Part shown: piece by piece, positions 1-6,702 of the stretch
Layout: every line of letters starts with the position of its first letter
Position numbering within the stretch: position 1 is the stretch's first letter
Source of the DNA: a virus
Strand: one strand, 5' to 3'
IMG/VR virus record: IMGVR_UViG_3300021074_000193
Location: 1-23,907 of that record
DNA length: 23,907 nucleotides
Notes under the pieces: generated by a model
Told to the model about the DNA's origin: nothing
Database searches by the model: none
The model's input: the letters and a program-made list of their open reading frames with translations, nothing else
Position numbers and translations under genes: made by a program

Positions 1-2
1 TT

Positions 3-374
3 GATGATTTTTTTAATGCTTTTGAAACACGCCATGCAAATCAGCTAAACACTAACTATCCTCCATATAATGTAATTAAATTTGGCGAAAATGACTACAT
101 TATTGAAATGGCAGTAGCTGGTTTTAAACGCGATGAAATTACTATTGAACTAGAAAATGATGTACTTAGTATTCGTGGTATTAAACGTGAAGACAAAACA
201 AACACTACTCAGTATATCTATCATGGACTAGGCAGTCGTGGATTTCAGCGACAATTTACGCTGCACAATGATTTAGTAATAAAAGATGCTAATTTAGAAG
301 ATGGTATTCTTAAAGTACTAATTCTACAAGTAATTCCAGAAAACAAAAAACCAAAACTAATCAAGATTAACTAA
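3..374 (+). CDS. Small heat-shock protein, Hsp20/IbpA family (5' end outside window)
   Basis: The reading frame is open from the left edge (first full codon at base 3) to a TAA at 372-374, so the true start is probably outside the window. An internal ATG at 108 would cut into the alpha-crystallin domain and is unlikely to be the start. The sequence has the IbpA-like opening YPPYNV, then VAGFKRDEI, the core DVLSIRGIKRED, the stretch YIYHGLGSRGFQRQF and the ending VIPENKKPKLIKIN, close to the IbpA consensus order. Hsp20 proteins form oligomers that hold unfolding proteins for refolding by other chaperones; no ATP is used. The likely job is protecting phage or host proteins during infection. It is followed directly by a strong promoter, so this is the last gene of its transcript. 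Family call is firm; the phage role is inferred. Confidence 0.93.
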   Translation, partial: DDFFNAFETRHANQLNTNYPPYNVIKFGENDYIIEMAVAGFKRDEITIELENDVLSIRGIKREDKTNTTQYIYHGLGSRGFQRQFTLHNDLVIKDANLEDGILKVLILQVIPENKKPKLIKIN

Positions 375-382
375 ATTTAATC

Positions 383-411
383 TTGACACAGCGGGTATAA
401 TTTGCTATAAT
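383..411 (+). promoter_or_regulatory. sigma70-type promoter (TTGACA-17-TATAAT)
   Basis: TTGACA at 383-388 and TATAAT at 406-411 are both perfect consensus with a 17-base spacer and a GC before the -10. It lies between the Hsp20 stop and the GGAG ribosome site of the gene at 434. A second TATAAT at 396 lacks a partner -35. Confidence 0.85.
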
Positions 412-433
412 ATTCATTCAATTGGAGAATCTT

Positions 434-625
434 ATGGCAGGTTATACCCGCGATTTTTTGCTCAACGCATATACAAGCCGCTATGAACCACTAGGTTTAG
501 AAGCAGTAGAGTCACTATATAAACTAGCTGCAAAGTGCTATGATGAACATGGCAAAGATAAATTTCGTGCCTATGCAAGTCTAGATGCTGATGCAATTCG
601 TGAATACAAGAGAAAAGTAAAATGA
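434..625 (+). CDS. Small conserved-type phage protein, unknown function (63 aa)
   Basis: The ATG at 434 is preceded by GGAG at 424-427, a good Shine-Dalgarno spacing; an upstream in-frame TTG at 422 would overlap that site and is rejected. The product is a 63-residue, mixed-charge, probably helical protein beginning MAGYTRDFLLNAY with no recognisable domain, signal or membrane segment. It is first in the operon behind the 383-411 promoter, and its TGA overlaps the next start (ATGA at 622), implying translational coupling. I do not recognise a function. Confidence 0.7.
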   Translation: MAGYTRDFLLNAYTSRYEPLGLEAVESLYKLAAKCYDEHGKDKFRAYASLDADAIREYKRKVK

Positions 626-918
626 CATACACACCTCAAGGCTGGATTGTTGTTGAAATTACAAGTGCCGCAGGCGAAAAAATTGAAAAAGTTTTGGCTA
701 CCTGGGGCATTAGTCAATGGAAACTAAACAGCGGCAATCAATACACAGAAGAGTTCACAGACCGTTGGGAATTTTCTGGTTATAGTGGCAGTCTTTATGT
801 TTGCTATAAAGACTGCTATGGTACGTCAGCGTTTATAGAAGATATTTACGACGACTTTGAACGTCAACTAAAGTTGTCTGGCGGCAGCATTAAAATAATG
901 GATACTTATAGTGTTTGA
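622..918 (+). CDS. Hypothetical phage protein (98 aa)
   Basis: This 98-residue product begins MTYTPQGWIVVEI. It overlaps the previous stop by four bases and the following GTG start by eight, so it sits inside a coupled three-gene operon ending in the UV endonuclease. It is rich in aromatic and acidic residues and predicted by eye to be a compact alternating-strand protein; there is no cysteine pair, P-loop or membrane span. The stretch TDRWEFSGYSGSLYVCYKDCYG suggests beta strands with tight turns. I do not recognise the family, and being next to the uvdE-like gene is not enough to assign a repair role. Confidence 0.7.
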   Translation: MTYTPQGWIVVEITSAAGEKIEKVLATWGISQWKLNSGNQYTEEFTDRWEFSGYSGSLYVCYKDCYGTSAFIEDIYDDFERQLKLSGGSIKIMDTYSV

Positions 919-1915
919 TCAAACAATACGACGCGTAGGTTTTGCTTGCAAAATTCAAGAATCACATGGCAAAGCTAATCCTAGCCTAAATACTAAAACT
1001 ACTACACTTACTTGGCTTAACAAGCAAACTAAAGATGTGGCTATTGCTAGACTGTATGAAATTGCTGAACAAAATATTCAAGCACTACAACGTCAGCTTG
1101 TGTGGGTTGCCGCCAGTCCTAAACACTTGCGTATGTTTAGATTAAGCAGTGATCTGCTACCAGCATATACTCACCCAGACTGGATGTGGGCATATTTTGA
1201 TCAAGACATGGTTAACCTACTCAGCACTGGGTTTGCTAAAGTAGGTGACTTAGCACGCAAACACGATATTAAGATTTCATTTCATCCAGGTCAATTTTGT
1301 GTGCTGGCTAGTGAAAATCCTGGTGTAGTGGAGAATTCAATTCAAGAGTTTGAGTATCACTGTGACATAATCCGTTACATGGGATACGGCCAACAATTTC
1401 AAGACTTTAAATGCAATGTGCATATTGGCGGCAAACTAGGCCCTGCTGGAATTAAACAAACTGTGCGCAAACTTAGTCGTGAAGCGCGCAATACATTAAC
1501 TATTGAAAATGCAGAATTTACGTGGGGCCTTGATGCCAGTCTTGAGCTTGTGGATACTTGTGCTCTTGTTGTGGACATTCATCATCACTGGATTAACACT
1601 GGTGAGTATTTGGATTGCAATGACCCTAAGCTAGAGCAAGTTTTAGAAAGCTGGCGCGGAGTCAGGCCTACCTTACACTACAGCGTTAGTCGTGAAGATG
1701 TGTTAGTAGACCACGACCCAAACACATTACCTGATCTTAAAGAACTAAAACTACAAGGATTTACCAGTGCCAAGTTACGGGCTCATAGCGACTATTATTG
1801 GAATAAAGCTGTTAGTGCTTGGGCCAGCAGTTTTTTACCACGTTTTGACATTATGTGCGAGTCTAAGGAAAAGAACTTAGCCAGCCACGAATTTGCACTT
1901 GATTTTGCTTGCTAA
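911..1915 (+). CDS. uvdE: UV damage endonuclease, UvdE family
   Basis: UvdE enzymes are TIM-barrel metalloenzymes that nick DNA 5' to UV photoproducts and some other lesions, starting excision repair without UvrABC. The 334-residue product shows the family order: RVGFACKIQ near residues 8-16, ISFHPGQFCVLASENPG at 122-138 (H125, Q128), NVHIGGK at 169-175 (H171), LTIEN with E199, VDIHHHW at 221-227 (D222 and His cluster), LHYSVS with H256, and LRAHSDYYW with H292. These match the expected metal-binding His, Asp and Glu positions, and the length suits a full enzyme. The start is a GTG overlapping the upstream stop by eight bases; no ATG with a better site is present, so initiation is probably coupled. 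A promoter for the next block lies in its last codons. Likely role: repair of sunlight-damaged phage genomes. Confidence 0.92.
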   Translation: MFDQTIRRVGFACKIQESHGKANPSLNTKTTTLTWLNKQTKDVAIARLYEIAEQNIQALQRQLVWVAASPKHLRMFRLSSDLLPAYTHPDWMWAYFDQDMVNLLSTGFAKVGDLARKHDIKISFHPGQFCVLASENPGVVENSIQEFEYHCDIIRYMGYGQQFQDFKCNVHIGGKLGPAGIKQTVRKLSREARNTLTIENAEFTWGLDASLELVDTCALVVDIHHHWINTGEYLDCNDPKLEQVLESWRGVRPTLHYSVSREDVLVDHDPNTLPDLKELKLQGFTSAKLRAHSDYYWNKAVSAWASSFLPRFDIMCESKEKNLASHEFALDFAC

Positions 1916-1927
1916 TTGTAGTATAAT
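1899..1927 (+). promoter_or_regulatory. sigma70-type promoter (TTGATT-17-TATAAT)
   Basis: TTGATT at 1899-1904 lies inside the end of the UV endonuclease gene and TATAAT at 1922-1927 just after its stop, with the same 17-base spacer and CTTGA context as the other promoters here. A start near 1934 would give a leader of roughly 100 bases before the ATG at 2032. Confidence 0.72.
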
Positions 1928-1933
1928 TTAAAT

Positions 1934-2031
1934 ATGCCCCTTGATCAAGGGAAAATCTGGTCGAACAATTAGTTCGCGGCACATCCAGACACGGCGGTTA
2001 AACCCTTAGGCCGCTACTAATAAAGCATTTT
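1934..2031 (+). promoter_or_regulatory. Structured 5' leader, candidate cis-acting RNA
   Basis: About 100 non-coding bases separate the promoter from the ATG at 2032. Three stems can be drawn: the palindrome CCCTTGATCAAGGG at 1938-1951; TCTGG 1956-1960 with CCAGA 1985-1989, enclosing CGAAC 1962-1966 with GTTCG 1972-1976; and GCGG 1994-1997 with CCGC 2011-2014. The loop of the third contains CCCTT (2003-2007), complementary to AAGGG at 1947-1951, so a pseudoknot competing with the first stem is possible. The downstream gene lacks a strong ribosome site (AATAAAG only). I could not match it to a riboswitch class I know. Confidence 0.55.
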
Positions 2032-2631
2032 ATGGAACTAATTAACGACAGTGATGTTTGGACTAGTTGTCCTGTAGAGCATTTATGGATTTATGATAAA
2101 CTAATCCTAGCAAAAAAGTTAGGGTATAGTGCAGGTCCTGCAGGAGTCTGTGTGTCTAAAGCAAATTGGTACGTAGTACGACCAATTACTAATTGTCGAA
2201 TGATGGGCATAGGAGCATATAAAACCTGGTTAGTGCCAGAGCTAGATAATATTCCTGATGGATATTTTTGGTGTGAATGGTTTAATGGCAGACATATTAC
2301 TATTGACTATAGTTTTGGTCAACAAGGTTTAACTGCAGAAGGCATAAAATTTGCTGGTTCCTTAAATAAATTTTATAGTTGGCAAAAGATTAAATACCCT
2401 TATAAGTTACCAGAATGCCTACAACAAATAGCCAACGCTAGCAAGTGGTTAAATATTGAGTTAATTGACAACAAGATTATTGAAGCACACTTAAGATATA
2501 ATGATGACTTTTCTGGTCATAGTGGTAACACAATTTGGCCAGTATGGAAAGATAAACAAACTAATCAACCCGCAGGCACTAAATTTATAAAAAATGCCTG
2601 CGGCACTAGACTTGGATTTTGGTATAAATAA
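2032..2631 (+). CDS. Hypothetical protein, weakly ATP-grasp-like (199 aa)
   Basis: This 199-residue cytoplasmic-looking protein opens the sugar/surface block and is the first gene after the structured leader. It has no signal peptide or clear membrane span. Features seen: a Gly-rich turn GYSAGPAGVCVS, the segment WYVVRPITNCRMMGIGA, the acidic/aromatic strand YFWCEWFNGRHITIDY, and a late IIEAHLRYNDDF. The last two segments are reminiscent of the end of ATP-grasp folds, where a strand with E/N ligands follows a substrate-binding strand, but no complete ATP-grasp signature can be claimed. Given the two glycosyltransferase-like genes that follow, a part in sugar or small-molecule activation is possible. 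This is inference with low certainty. Confidence 0.65.
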   Translation: MELINDSDVWTSCPVEHLWIYDKLILAKKLGYSAGPAGVCVSKANWYVVRPITNCRMMGIGAYKTWLVPELDNIPDGYFWCEWFNGRHITIDYSFGQQGLTAEGIKFAGSLNKFYSWQKIKYPYKLPECLQQIANASKWLNIELIDNKIIEAHLRYNDDFSGHSGNTIWPVWKDKQTNQPAGTKFIKNACGTRLGFWYK

Positions 2632-2642
2632 AAATTATAAAC

Positions 2643-3323
2643 ATGAATACATTACTGTTTTGTACTGGATATTCTCCAGACTTAGAAACTTGGAATAAAA
2701 AATACGGTATATGGGTATACAGTATTAAAACTGGTAAAGTTTACTATGAACACCTATTAATTATTGATGATGCTAGCCCAGTTATTCCAGATTGGAAAGA
2801 TGTAGCTATAGTAAAAGAAGGGCCGCTACCTACAATTTGTAGTAATAAACCAACAATTTATACGTTTGATAAACGTTTAGGGCGTCAAAGTATTAGTTGT
2901 TATCCTGGATGGTTTAGAAGTTTTATGTATTCAGCAACTTATGCTGAAACATACGGATTTAATAAAATTGTTCATATTGAATCAGACAGTTTTGTTATTA
3001 GTGATCGTATGAGTGAATACATAAATGGTTTAACTGAAGGCTGGACTACCTTTTGGTGTCCTAGATATAACTTTCCAGAACCTTGCATTCAAGTTATTGC
3101 AGGAGATAGTCTTAAAGAATTTTTTAAGTGGAATAATAAAAAAATTCCTTACTTAGGAAATTACCACAACAAACTAGCAGAAAATTATTTGCCTTTTACT
3201 AGTATAGTAAAAGATTTTTACGGCGATCGTTGGGGCGAGTCTGATACAGAACCTCCCAAAGAAGCAGACTATGCAACACAAATGAGAAATCTTAGTCATT
3301 ATTGGTGGTTAACAAAACAATAA
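2643..3323 (+). CDS. Putative glycosyltransferase-like protein, GT-A type (226 aa)
   Basis: The 226-residue product has the layout of small phage GT-A-like sugar transferases: an N-terminal strand MNTLLFCTGYS, the motif YPGWFRSFMYSATYAE around residues 87-102, and a strand ending in a short acidic motif, KIVHIESDSFV at 108-118, in the place where GT-A enzymes carry their DxD-type nucleotide-sugar/metal site. The later part is rich in Trp and Tyr. No membrane span is seen. It begins 12 bases after the previous gene without a clear ribosome site and precedes a Trp-rich small gene and a TibC-like transferase, which supports a sugar-related role. Substrate is unknown; modification of phage proteins, phage DNA or host surface are all open. 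Confidence 0.6.
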   Translation: MNTLLFCTGYSPDLETWNKKYGIWVYSIKTGKVYYEHLLIIDDASPVIPDWKDVAIVKEGPLPTICSNKPTIYTFDKRLGRQSISCYPGWFRSFMYSATYAETYGFNKIVHIESDSFVISDRMSEYINGLTEGWTTFWCPRYNFPEPCIQVIAGDSLKEFFKWNNKKIPYLGNYHNKLAENYLPFTSIVKDFYGDRWGESDTEPPKEADYATQMRNLSHYWWLTKQ

Positions 3324-3338
3324 TAGGAATGTATTTAA

Positions 3339-3662
3339 ATGAGTAGGACATTAAAAGACAGACACTGGAAACTTAAGTTTCCTGAAACATGCTGGGACTT
3401 TGACTCATTAAAAATTACTAGTGATAACAGTTACAGTATTCGTTATATTAAACTTCCAGGCGTAAAAACTAAAAAGAAACGAGAAATTGATTGCGAATGG
3501 CATTGGTATAGCGCATCACCAAGTTGGTGGACTAGACTAACCATGAATCGTCCACAACGTCGTGCTGGCAGAGTGTGGGAACACGAAGTACTTAAACAAG
3601 CAGATTTAGAAGAATGTGACCCACCCGGAGTAGGGCACAAACCTCATATATATTATTGGTAA
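3339..3662 (+). CDS. Conserved-type phage protein, Trp/Arg-rich, unknown function (107 aa)
   Basis: The ATG at 3339 follows AGGA at a suitable distance. The product begins MSRTLKDRHWKLKFPE and is basic and Trp/His-rich (EWHWYSASPSWWTRL), ending with GHKPHIYYW. The motif with TMNRPQRRAGRVWEHEVLK looks like a nucleic-acid or phosphate-binding surface, but I know no function. I have a general impression of similar small proteins in other tailed phages, which a search should test. It lies four bases before the next gene, in the same operon as the two sugar transferase-like genes. The antisense frame over it is a shadow. Confidence 0.7.
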   Translation: MSRTLKDRHWKLKFPETCWDFDSLKITSDNSYSIRYIKLPGVKTKKKREIDCEWHWYSASPSWWTRLTMNRPQRRAGRVWEHEVLKQADLEECDPPGVGHKPHIYYW

Positions 3663-3665
3663 AAA

Positions 3666-4814
3666 ATGCAATATGAAACTGTAGAAGACGTATTAATTAG
3701 CTATAATTTTATTAGCGGTGCATTTGTTAAATTAGAAAGTTTAACAAATGCTGAATATACTGTTAATTTTGATGATGCTGATACTGGCGAAACTTATTAT
3801 ACAACAACTATTGATGGCAATAGTTGGTGTAAATGTAGTGTACAATACTTTGTAAATTGGCATATTACTATACATAAAGCTGGAATATTATTCTGGGAAT
3901 ATAAGCTTAATCTTGAAAATAAAAATGTAGTAATTGAAATAGATAGCGGATCATTAGGCGATAATTTAGGCTGGTTTCCTTATATGGAAGAGTTTAGAAA
4001 AAAGCACAATTGTATAGTATATGCTGGAAGTTATGGCGCAGTTTATAGCGACAATTTGTTTAAAAAAGAATATTATCCTAATTTACATATCACCGACTCA
4101 GGAGCAGTACAAGAAGGTCCTGCTGTATTTGCTAAATATAAAATAGGCGTTTACTATAATAAAACCAGCACCGGATTTAATCCAGACTATCACAGGGATA
4201 CTTTTTTAGGTGTGCCACATCAACAAATTGCTAGTGATATACTAGGACTGCCTTTTAAAGAAATACGGCCTCTAATAGACGAACGACCCAGACCACAGCC
4301 TAAAAAACAGGTTTGTATTAGTATATTTAGTACTGCTCAAGCCAAATTTTGGAATAACTCTACAGGCTGGCAAGAAGTTGTTGATTGGTTAAATAAACAA
4401 GGGTATGAGGTTAAATTATTAGGCAAAGAACAAAACGGATTTATGGGTAATTATATACCCAAAGGCATTATTCCAGTAGAGTCTAATGGTAACATTGAAA
4501 TAGCTATAGAGGAACTTAGACATTCAGCAGCATTTATTGGAATTGGTAGTGGGTTGAGCTGGTTAGCTTGGGCAACAAATACACCTATGATTTTAATTAG
4601 TGGATTTAGTAATCCTATAACTGAAATGCAAAGTAATTGCAAACGAATTAAAGCTCCTAAAAATACTTGCACTGGATGTTATAACAGACACATATTTGAT
4701 CGTGGAGATTGGTTATGGTGTCCAGAGCATAAAGATACACCTAGACATTTTGAATGCAGTAAAAAAATAACTAGTAGAATGGTTATTGTTAGACTACAAG
4801 ACCTATTAAAATAG
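3666..4814 (+). CDS. TibC-like autotransporter-heptosyltransferase-family glycosyltransferase (382 aa)
   Basis: The 382-residue product matches the bacterial autotransporter heptosyltransferase family (TibC/AAH-like, GT-B). After about 90 residues of beta-rich sequence comes SGSLGDNLGWFPYMEEFRKKH (about 94-114), the family's first donor/acceptor signature. A second Rossmann-like half follows with GNIEIAIEELRHSAAFIGIGSGLSWLAWA, the usual nucleotide-sugar region. The C-terminal iron-finger is intact: C335, C338, C352 and C364 in the context CTGCYN, GDWLWCPEHKDTP and FECSKKIT. In TibC this finger binds iron and helps the enzyme assemble as a dodecamer on the autotransporter. No autotransporter is encoded here, so the acceptor is unknown: a virion protein or a host surface protein are candidates. 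The stop codon overlaps the first two bases of tRNA-Ser. Confidence 0.82.
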   Translation: MQYETVEDVLISYNFISGAFVKLESLTNAEYTVNFDDADTGETYYTTTIDGNSWCKCSVQYFVNWHITIHKAGILFWEYKLNLENKNVVIEIDSGSLGDNLGWFPYMEEFRKKHNCIVYAGSYGAVYSDNLFKKEYYPNLHITDSGAVQEGPAVFAKYKIGVYYNKTSTGFNPDYHRDTFLGVPHQQIASDILGLPFKEIRPLIDERPRPQPKKQVCISIFSTAQAKFWNNSTGWQEVVDWLNKQGYEVKLLGKEQNGFMGNYIPKGIIPVESNGNIEIAIEELRHSAAFIGIGSGLSWLAWATNTPMILISGFSNPITEMQSNCKRIKAPKNTCTGCYNRHIFDRGDWLWCPEHKDTPRHFECSKKITSRMVIVRLQDLLK

Positions 4815-4904
4815 AGAGTTGGCTGAGTGGCCGAAGGCAGCGGTTTGCTAAACCGTCGTATGCAGAGATGTGTACCGTGGGTTCGAATCCCACACTCTCT
4901 GCCA
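4813..4904 (+). tRNA. tRNA-Ser (anticodon GCT)
   Basis: A complete class II tRNA folds here: acceptor AGAGAGT 4813-4819 with ACTCTCT 4894-4900, discriminator G, encoded CCA at 4902-4904, T-loop TTCGAAT, a long variable arm and the anticodon loop TTGCTAA with GCT at 4847-4849. It reads AGC/AGT codons. Its first two bases overlap the stop of the upstream transferase gene, so the tRNA must be cut out of the mRNA. Confidence 0.95.
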
Positions 4905-4915
4905 CTAAAAAGACT

Positions 4916-5227
4916 ATGAGCAGTAAACGACAACAAGTAACAGCCGTTATATACGACAAACGTGGGCGCGTGCTTAGTATTGGACAGAATAGCTACATAA
5001 AGTCGCATCCTGTTCAAGCTCGGCACGCTAAACGCGTTGGCAAAGAACACCATATTTACCTACACGCAGAAATTGCAGCCATTACTCGTTGTCAAGACAT
5101 TGCACGTGCACACCGTATATTTGTTACTAGATATGATGCTAGTGGCAATCCTACCCTAGCCAAGCCCTGTGAAATATGTTGCAGTGCTATTAGTGCTACA
5201 CCAATTAAAATTATAGATCACACTTAA
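4916..5227 (+). CDS. Cytidine/deoxycytidylate deaminase-family protein (103 aa)
   Basis: The zinc-dependent deaminase motifs are present: H50-A-E52 (LHAEIAAI) for one zinc ligand and the catalytic glutamate, and P84-C85-E-I-C88 for the two cysteine ligands. The N-terminal strand QVTAVIYDKRGRVLSIGQNSY is the usual first beta strand of the fold. At 103 residues it is shorter than typical dCMP deaminases (about 150-190), so it is a minimal domain. The likely reaction is hydrolytic deamination of a cytosine-type base or nucleotide; the exact substrate is open (dCMP to dUMP for nucleotide supply, or another base). The ATG at 4916 is chosen because the frame upstream runs through the tRNA. AAGGA follows its stop and serves the next gene. 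Confidence 0.75.
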   Translation: MSSKRQQVTAVIYDKRGRVLSIGQNSYIKSHPVQARHAKRVGKEHHIYLHAEIAAITRCQDIARAHRIFVTRYDASGNPTLAKPCEICCSAISATPIKIIDHT

Positions 5228-5238
5228 GGACAGCAACT

Positions 5239-5496
5239 ATGCCTTGTATAAAATGTAGTAATGGTAAGTACAAGTACGGTGAGCATGGCGACTGCGTGTT
5301 TGATACACTAGCTAAATGCAAAGCAGGTGCAATTGCTATTAATATTAGTGAACCAGGGCCTCATGGTCCAATACCAGAAGGAAAAAATATGACACCAGTA
5401 CAACCAGTTAAACCGGTACAACCTACAAACCCCTATCACGATGCAACTTGTCAGTGTGCTGCTTGTAAAGGTATGTATCCTAAATATCCAAGGTGA
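5239..5496 (+). CDS. Small Cys-rich phage protein (85 aa)
   Basis: Eighty-five residues with a good AAGGA ribosome site. The N-terminus MPCIKCSNGKYKYGEHGDC carries a CxxC and further cysteines; a Pro/Val/Thr-rich linker (TPVQPVKPVQPTNPY) leads to a second cluster, CQCAACKG. The two clusters could bind one or two metal ions. The N-terminal block resembles short proteins I have seen in other tailed phages, always without a known function. It is the second gene after tRNA-Ser and its stop overlaps a possible GTG of the next gene. Confidence 0.75.
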   Translation: MPCIKCSNGKYKYGEHGDCVFDTLAKCKAGAIAINISEPGPHGPIPEGKNMTPVQPVKPVQPTNPYHDATCQCAACKGMYPKYPR

Positions 5497-5504
5497 TAAG
5501 TACT

Positions 5505-5819
5505 ATGGATTTATATACACAAAAATTACATGAGTATATTGTTGCACTAGATAGATTTATTGAAAAAGCCAGCAAGTTAAAACGCGGCGATAGCGTAAGT
5601 TGGAACAGCAGTGGCGGTACAGCACGCGGTAAAATTACTAAAGTAATTACTAGTGGAAGTGAGCCGGTACCTAATAGTAGTTTTAAAATTACTGGTACTC
5701 CAGAAGATCCTGGCGCACTTATCAGAGTTTATGCTAAAGATGGCACTGGTTATAAGCCTACTGATACCATTGTAGGCCATAAATTAAGTACACTAACTAA
5801 AATTTCTAATTTAGACTAA
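5505..5819 (+). CDS. HVA1/DUF2945-type Tudor-like domain protein (104 aa)
   Basis: After an N-terminal helix, residues 26-104 show the pattern of the hypervirulence-associated HVA1 (DUF2945) family: LKRGDSVSWNSSGGTARGKI, where KGDxVxWxSSGGxxxGxV is typical, then a strand with ITGTPEDPGALIRVYAKDGTG and the K..L end of the beta barrel. Members fold as small SH3/Tudor-like barrels; molecular function is not established. I chose the ATG at 5505 because AGGTG at 5491-5495 is correctly spaced; a GTG at 5493 overlapping the upstream stop would add four residues. It forms part of the small-gene operon after tRNA-Ser. Confidence 0.72.
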   Translation: MDLYTQKLHEYIVALDRFIEKASKLKRGDSVSWNSSGGTARGKITKVITSGSEPVPNSSFKITGTPEDPGALIRVYAKDGTGYKPTDTIVGHKLSTLTKISNLD

Positions 5820-5830
5820 TAGGAAATAAA

Positions 5831-6019
5831 ATGAAAGTAGTTCAACAAGTAGAGGCATATGCAGAAGATATGCCAGAAATGCCGCCTGACCCTAAAACAG
5901 GGCGAGACTCCAGTGATGTTACACCTGGCGGTGCAGAAACTATGCAGGTCAACATTGTTGATCGTAACCAACACGTTCAACACGACGGCGACATGGGTCG
6001 CCTAGGCAAAAGCGAATAA
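5831..6019 (+). CDS. Small acidic hypothetical protein (62 aa)
   Basis: An AGGAAATAAAATG start gives a 62-residue, Asp/Glu/Pro-rich and probably disordered protein (MPEMPPDPKTGRDSSDVTPGG, then MQVNIVDRNQHVQHDGD). It has no cysteine pair, helix repeat or membrane segment. Position and ribosome site support it as real. I do not recognise it. Confidence 0.65.
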   Translation: MKVVQQVEAYAEDMPEMPPDPKTGRDSSDVTPGGAETMQVNIVDRNQHVQHDGDMGRLGKSE

Positions 6020-6057
6020 GCCTTAATTATTTGCACACACAACACACGGAGATTTTT

Positions 6058-6285
6058 ATGAATCCATTTGAATTACGTACAAAATTGCTGGAGATGGCCA
6101 CAGATCATCTAAAGCGTCAACATGAAATCAACTGCGACTTTGCTAAAGAAAGTTTTTCACAACTGATTAAAACAGGCCAAGCTATTCAACAAGATTACCA
6201 AAAGTACATGCCTAAAATGTATACTTTTGAAGATGTAGTCAGCGAGGCACAAAAACTATATGGGTTTGTCAACAATGCTAAGTGA
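6058..6285 (+). CDS. Small helical hypothetical protein (75 aa)
   Basis: The ATG at 6058 has CGGAG at 6047-6051 at a good distance; an upstream in-frame TTG at 6031 lacks one and is rejected. The 75-residue product (MNPFELRTKLLEMATDHLKRQHEIN...) is predicted to be mostly helical, with heptad-like Leu/Ile spacing that could make a coiled coil. It overlaps the next small gene by 11 bases. The look is that of a small phage scaffold-like or regulatory protein, but nothing identifies it. Confidence 0.7.
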   Translation: MNPFELRTKLLEMATDHLKRQHEINCDFAKESFSQLIKTGQAIQQDYQKYMPKMYTFEDVVSEAQKLYGFVNNAK

Positions 6286-6436
6286 ATTGTGGCGTAACCT
6301 ACAGCAACTATTTAAACCTTATGATCTTGACGATTATATCCGTGATTGTGACCCTAAAGACATTATGGAACTAGAGTCTCGTATGCGTAACTGGGAACGT
6401 TACCAGCGCGGCATGGATTTTCGTAACAGCTATTGA
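6275..6436 (+). CDS. Small protein resembling DUF3563-like peptides (53 aa)
   Basis: A short gene of 53 residues starting at ATG 6275, overlapping the upstream gene by 11 bases. The product begins MLSELWRNLQQLF, and its second half, YIRDCDPKDIMELESRMRNWER, resembles the conserved end of DUF3563-type proteins of beta/gammaproteobacteria and their phages, where an acidic 'xxLxxLExRMRxL' helix is typical. Function unknown in that family. Coupled translation and the conserved-looking helix argue that it is real despite its length. Confidence 0.6.
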   Translation: MLSELWRNLQQLFKPYDLDDYIRDCDPKDIMELESRMRNWERYQRGMDFRNSY

Positions 6437-6445
6437 GAACACACA

Positions 6446-6580
6446 ATGAATAAATATGAATGTGAAGTTTGTGGCAATGTGCATGACGAAGCAGTAGACG
6501 GCAAGTGGGACGAGTTACCACAGTTTTATTTGTGTCCTGAATGTGGGTGCCATAAAGACGAATACTTTTTAGTAGAGTAA
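6446..6580 (+). CDS. Rubredoxin-like metal-binding protein (44 aa)
   Basis: Forty-four residues with two rubredoxin knuckles: YECEVCGN (C6, C9) and LCPECGCHKDEYF (C30, C33). The second keeps the usual CPxCGxxKDxF ending of rubredoxins. Typical rubredoxins have 52-54 residues; here the middle is shortened by about ten. The four cysteines could hold an iron for one-electron transfer, or the protein could be a zinc ribbon; the KDEYF tail favours the rubredoxin family. It is the last gene before a terminator. The start lies nine bases after the previous stop and has no strong ribosome site. Confidence 0.72.
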   Translation: MNKYECEVCGNVHDEAVDGKWDELPQFYLCPECGCHKDEYFLVE

Positions 6581-6585
6581 TATAG

Positions 6586-6618
6586 AGCGGCAAGCTAACC
6601 CCTTGCCGCTTTTATTTT
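6586..6618 (+). terminator. Rho-independent terminator
   Basis: AGCGGCAAG 6586-6594 pairs with CTTGCCGCT 6602-6610 (9 bp, 7-base loop), followed by TTTATTTT. It ends the 4813-6580 run of small genes. The following ~85 bases before the next promoter contain nothing I can identify. Confidence 0.9.
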
Positions 6619-6702
6619 GTCCGTTCAAATTGCACACTAGTAATGTGACAAGTTTTGTAGCATAGAAATAAAACTGTAATTTTTGCTGCAAAAACTACTA
6701 CA

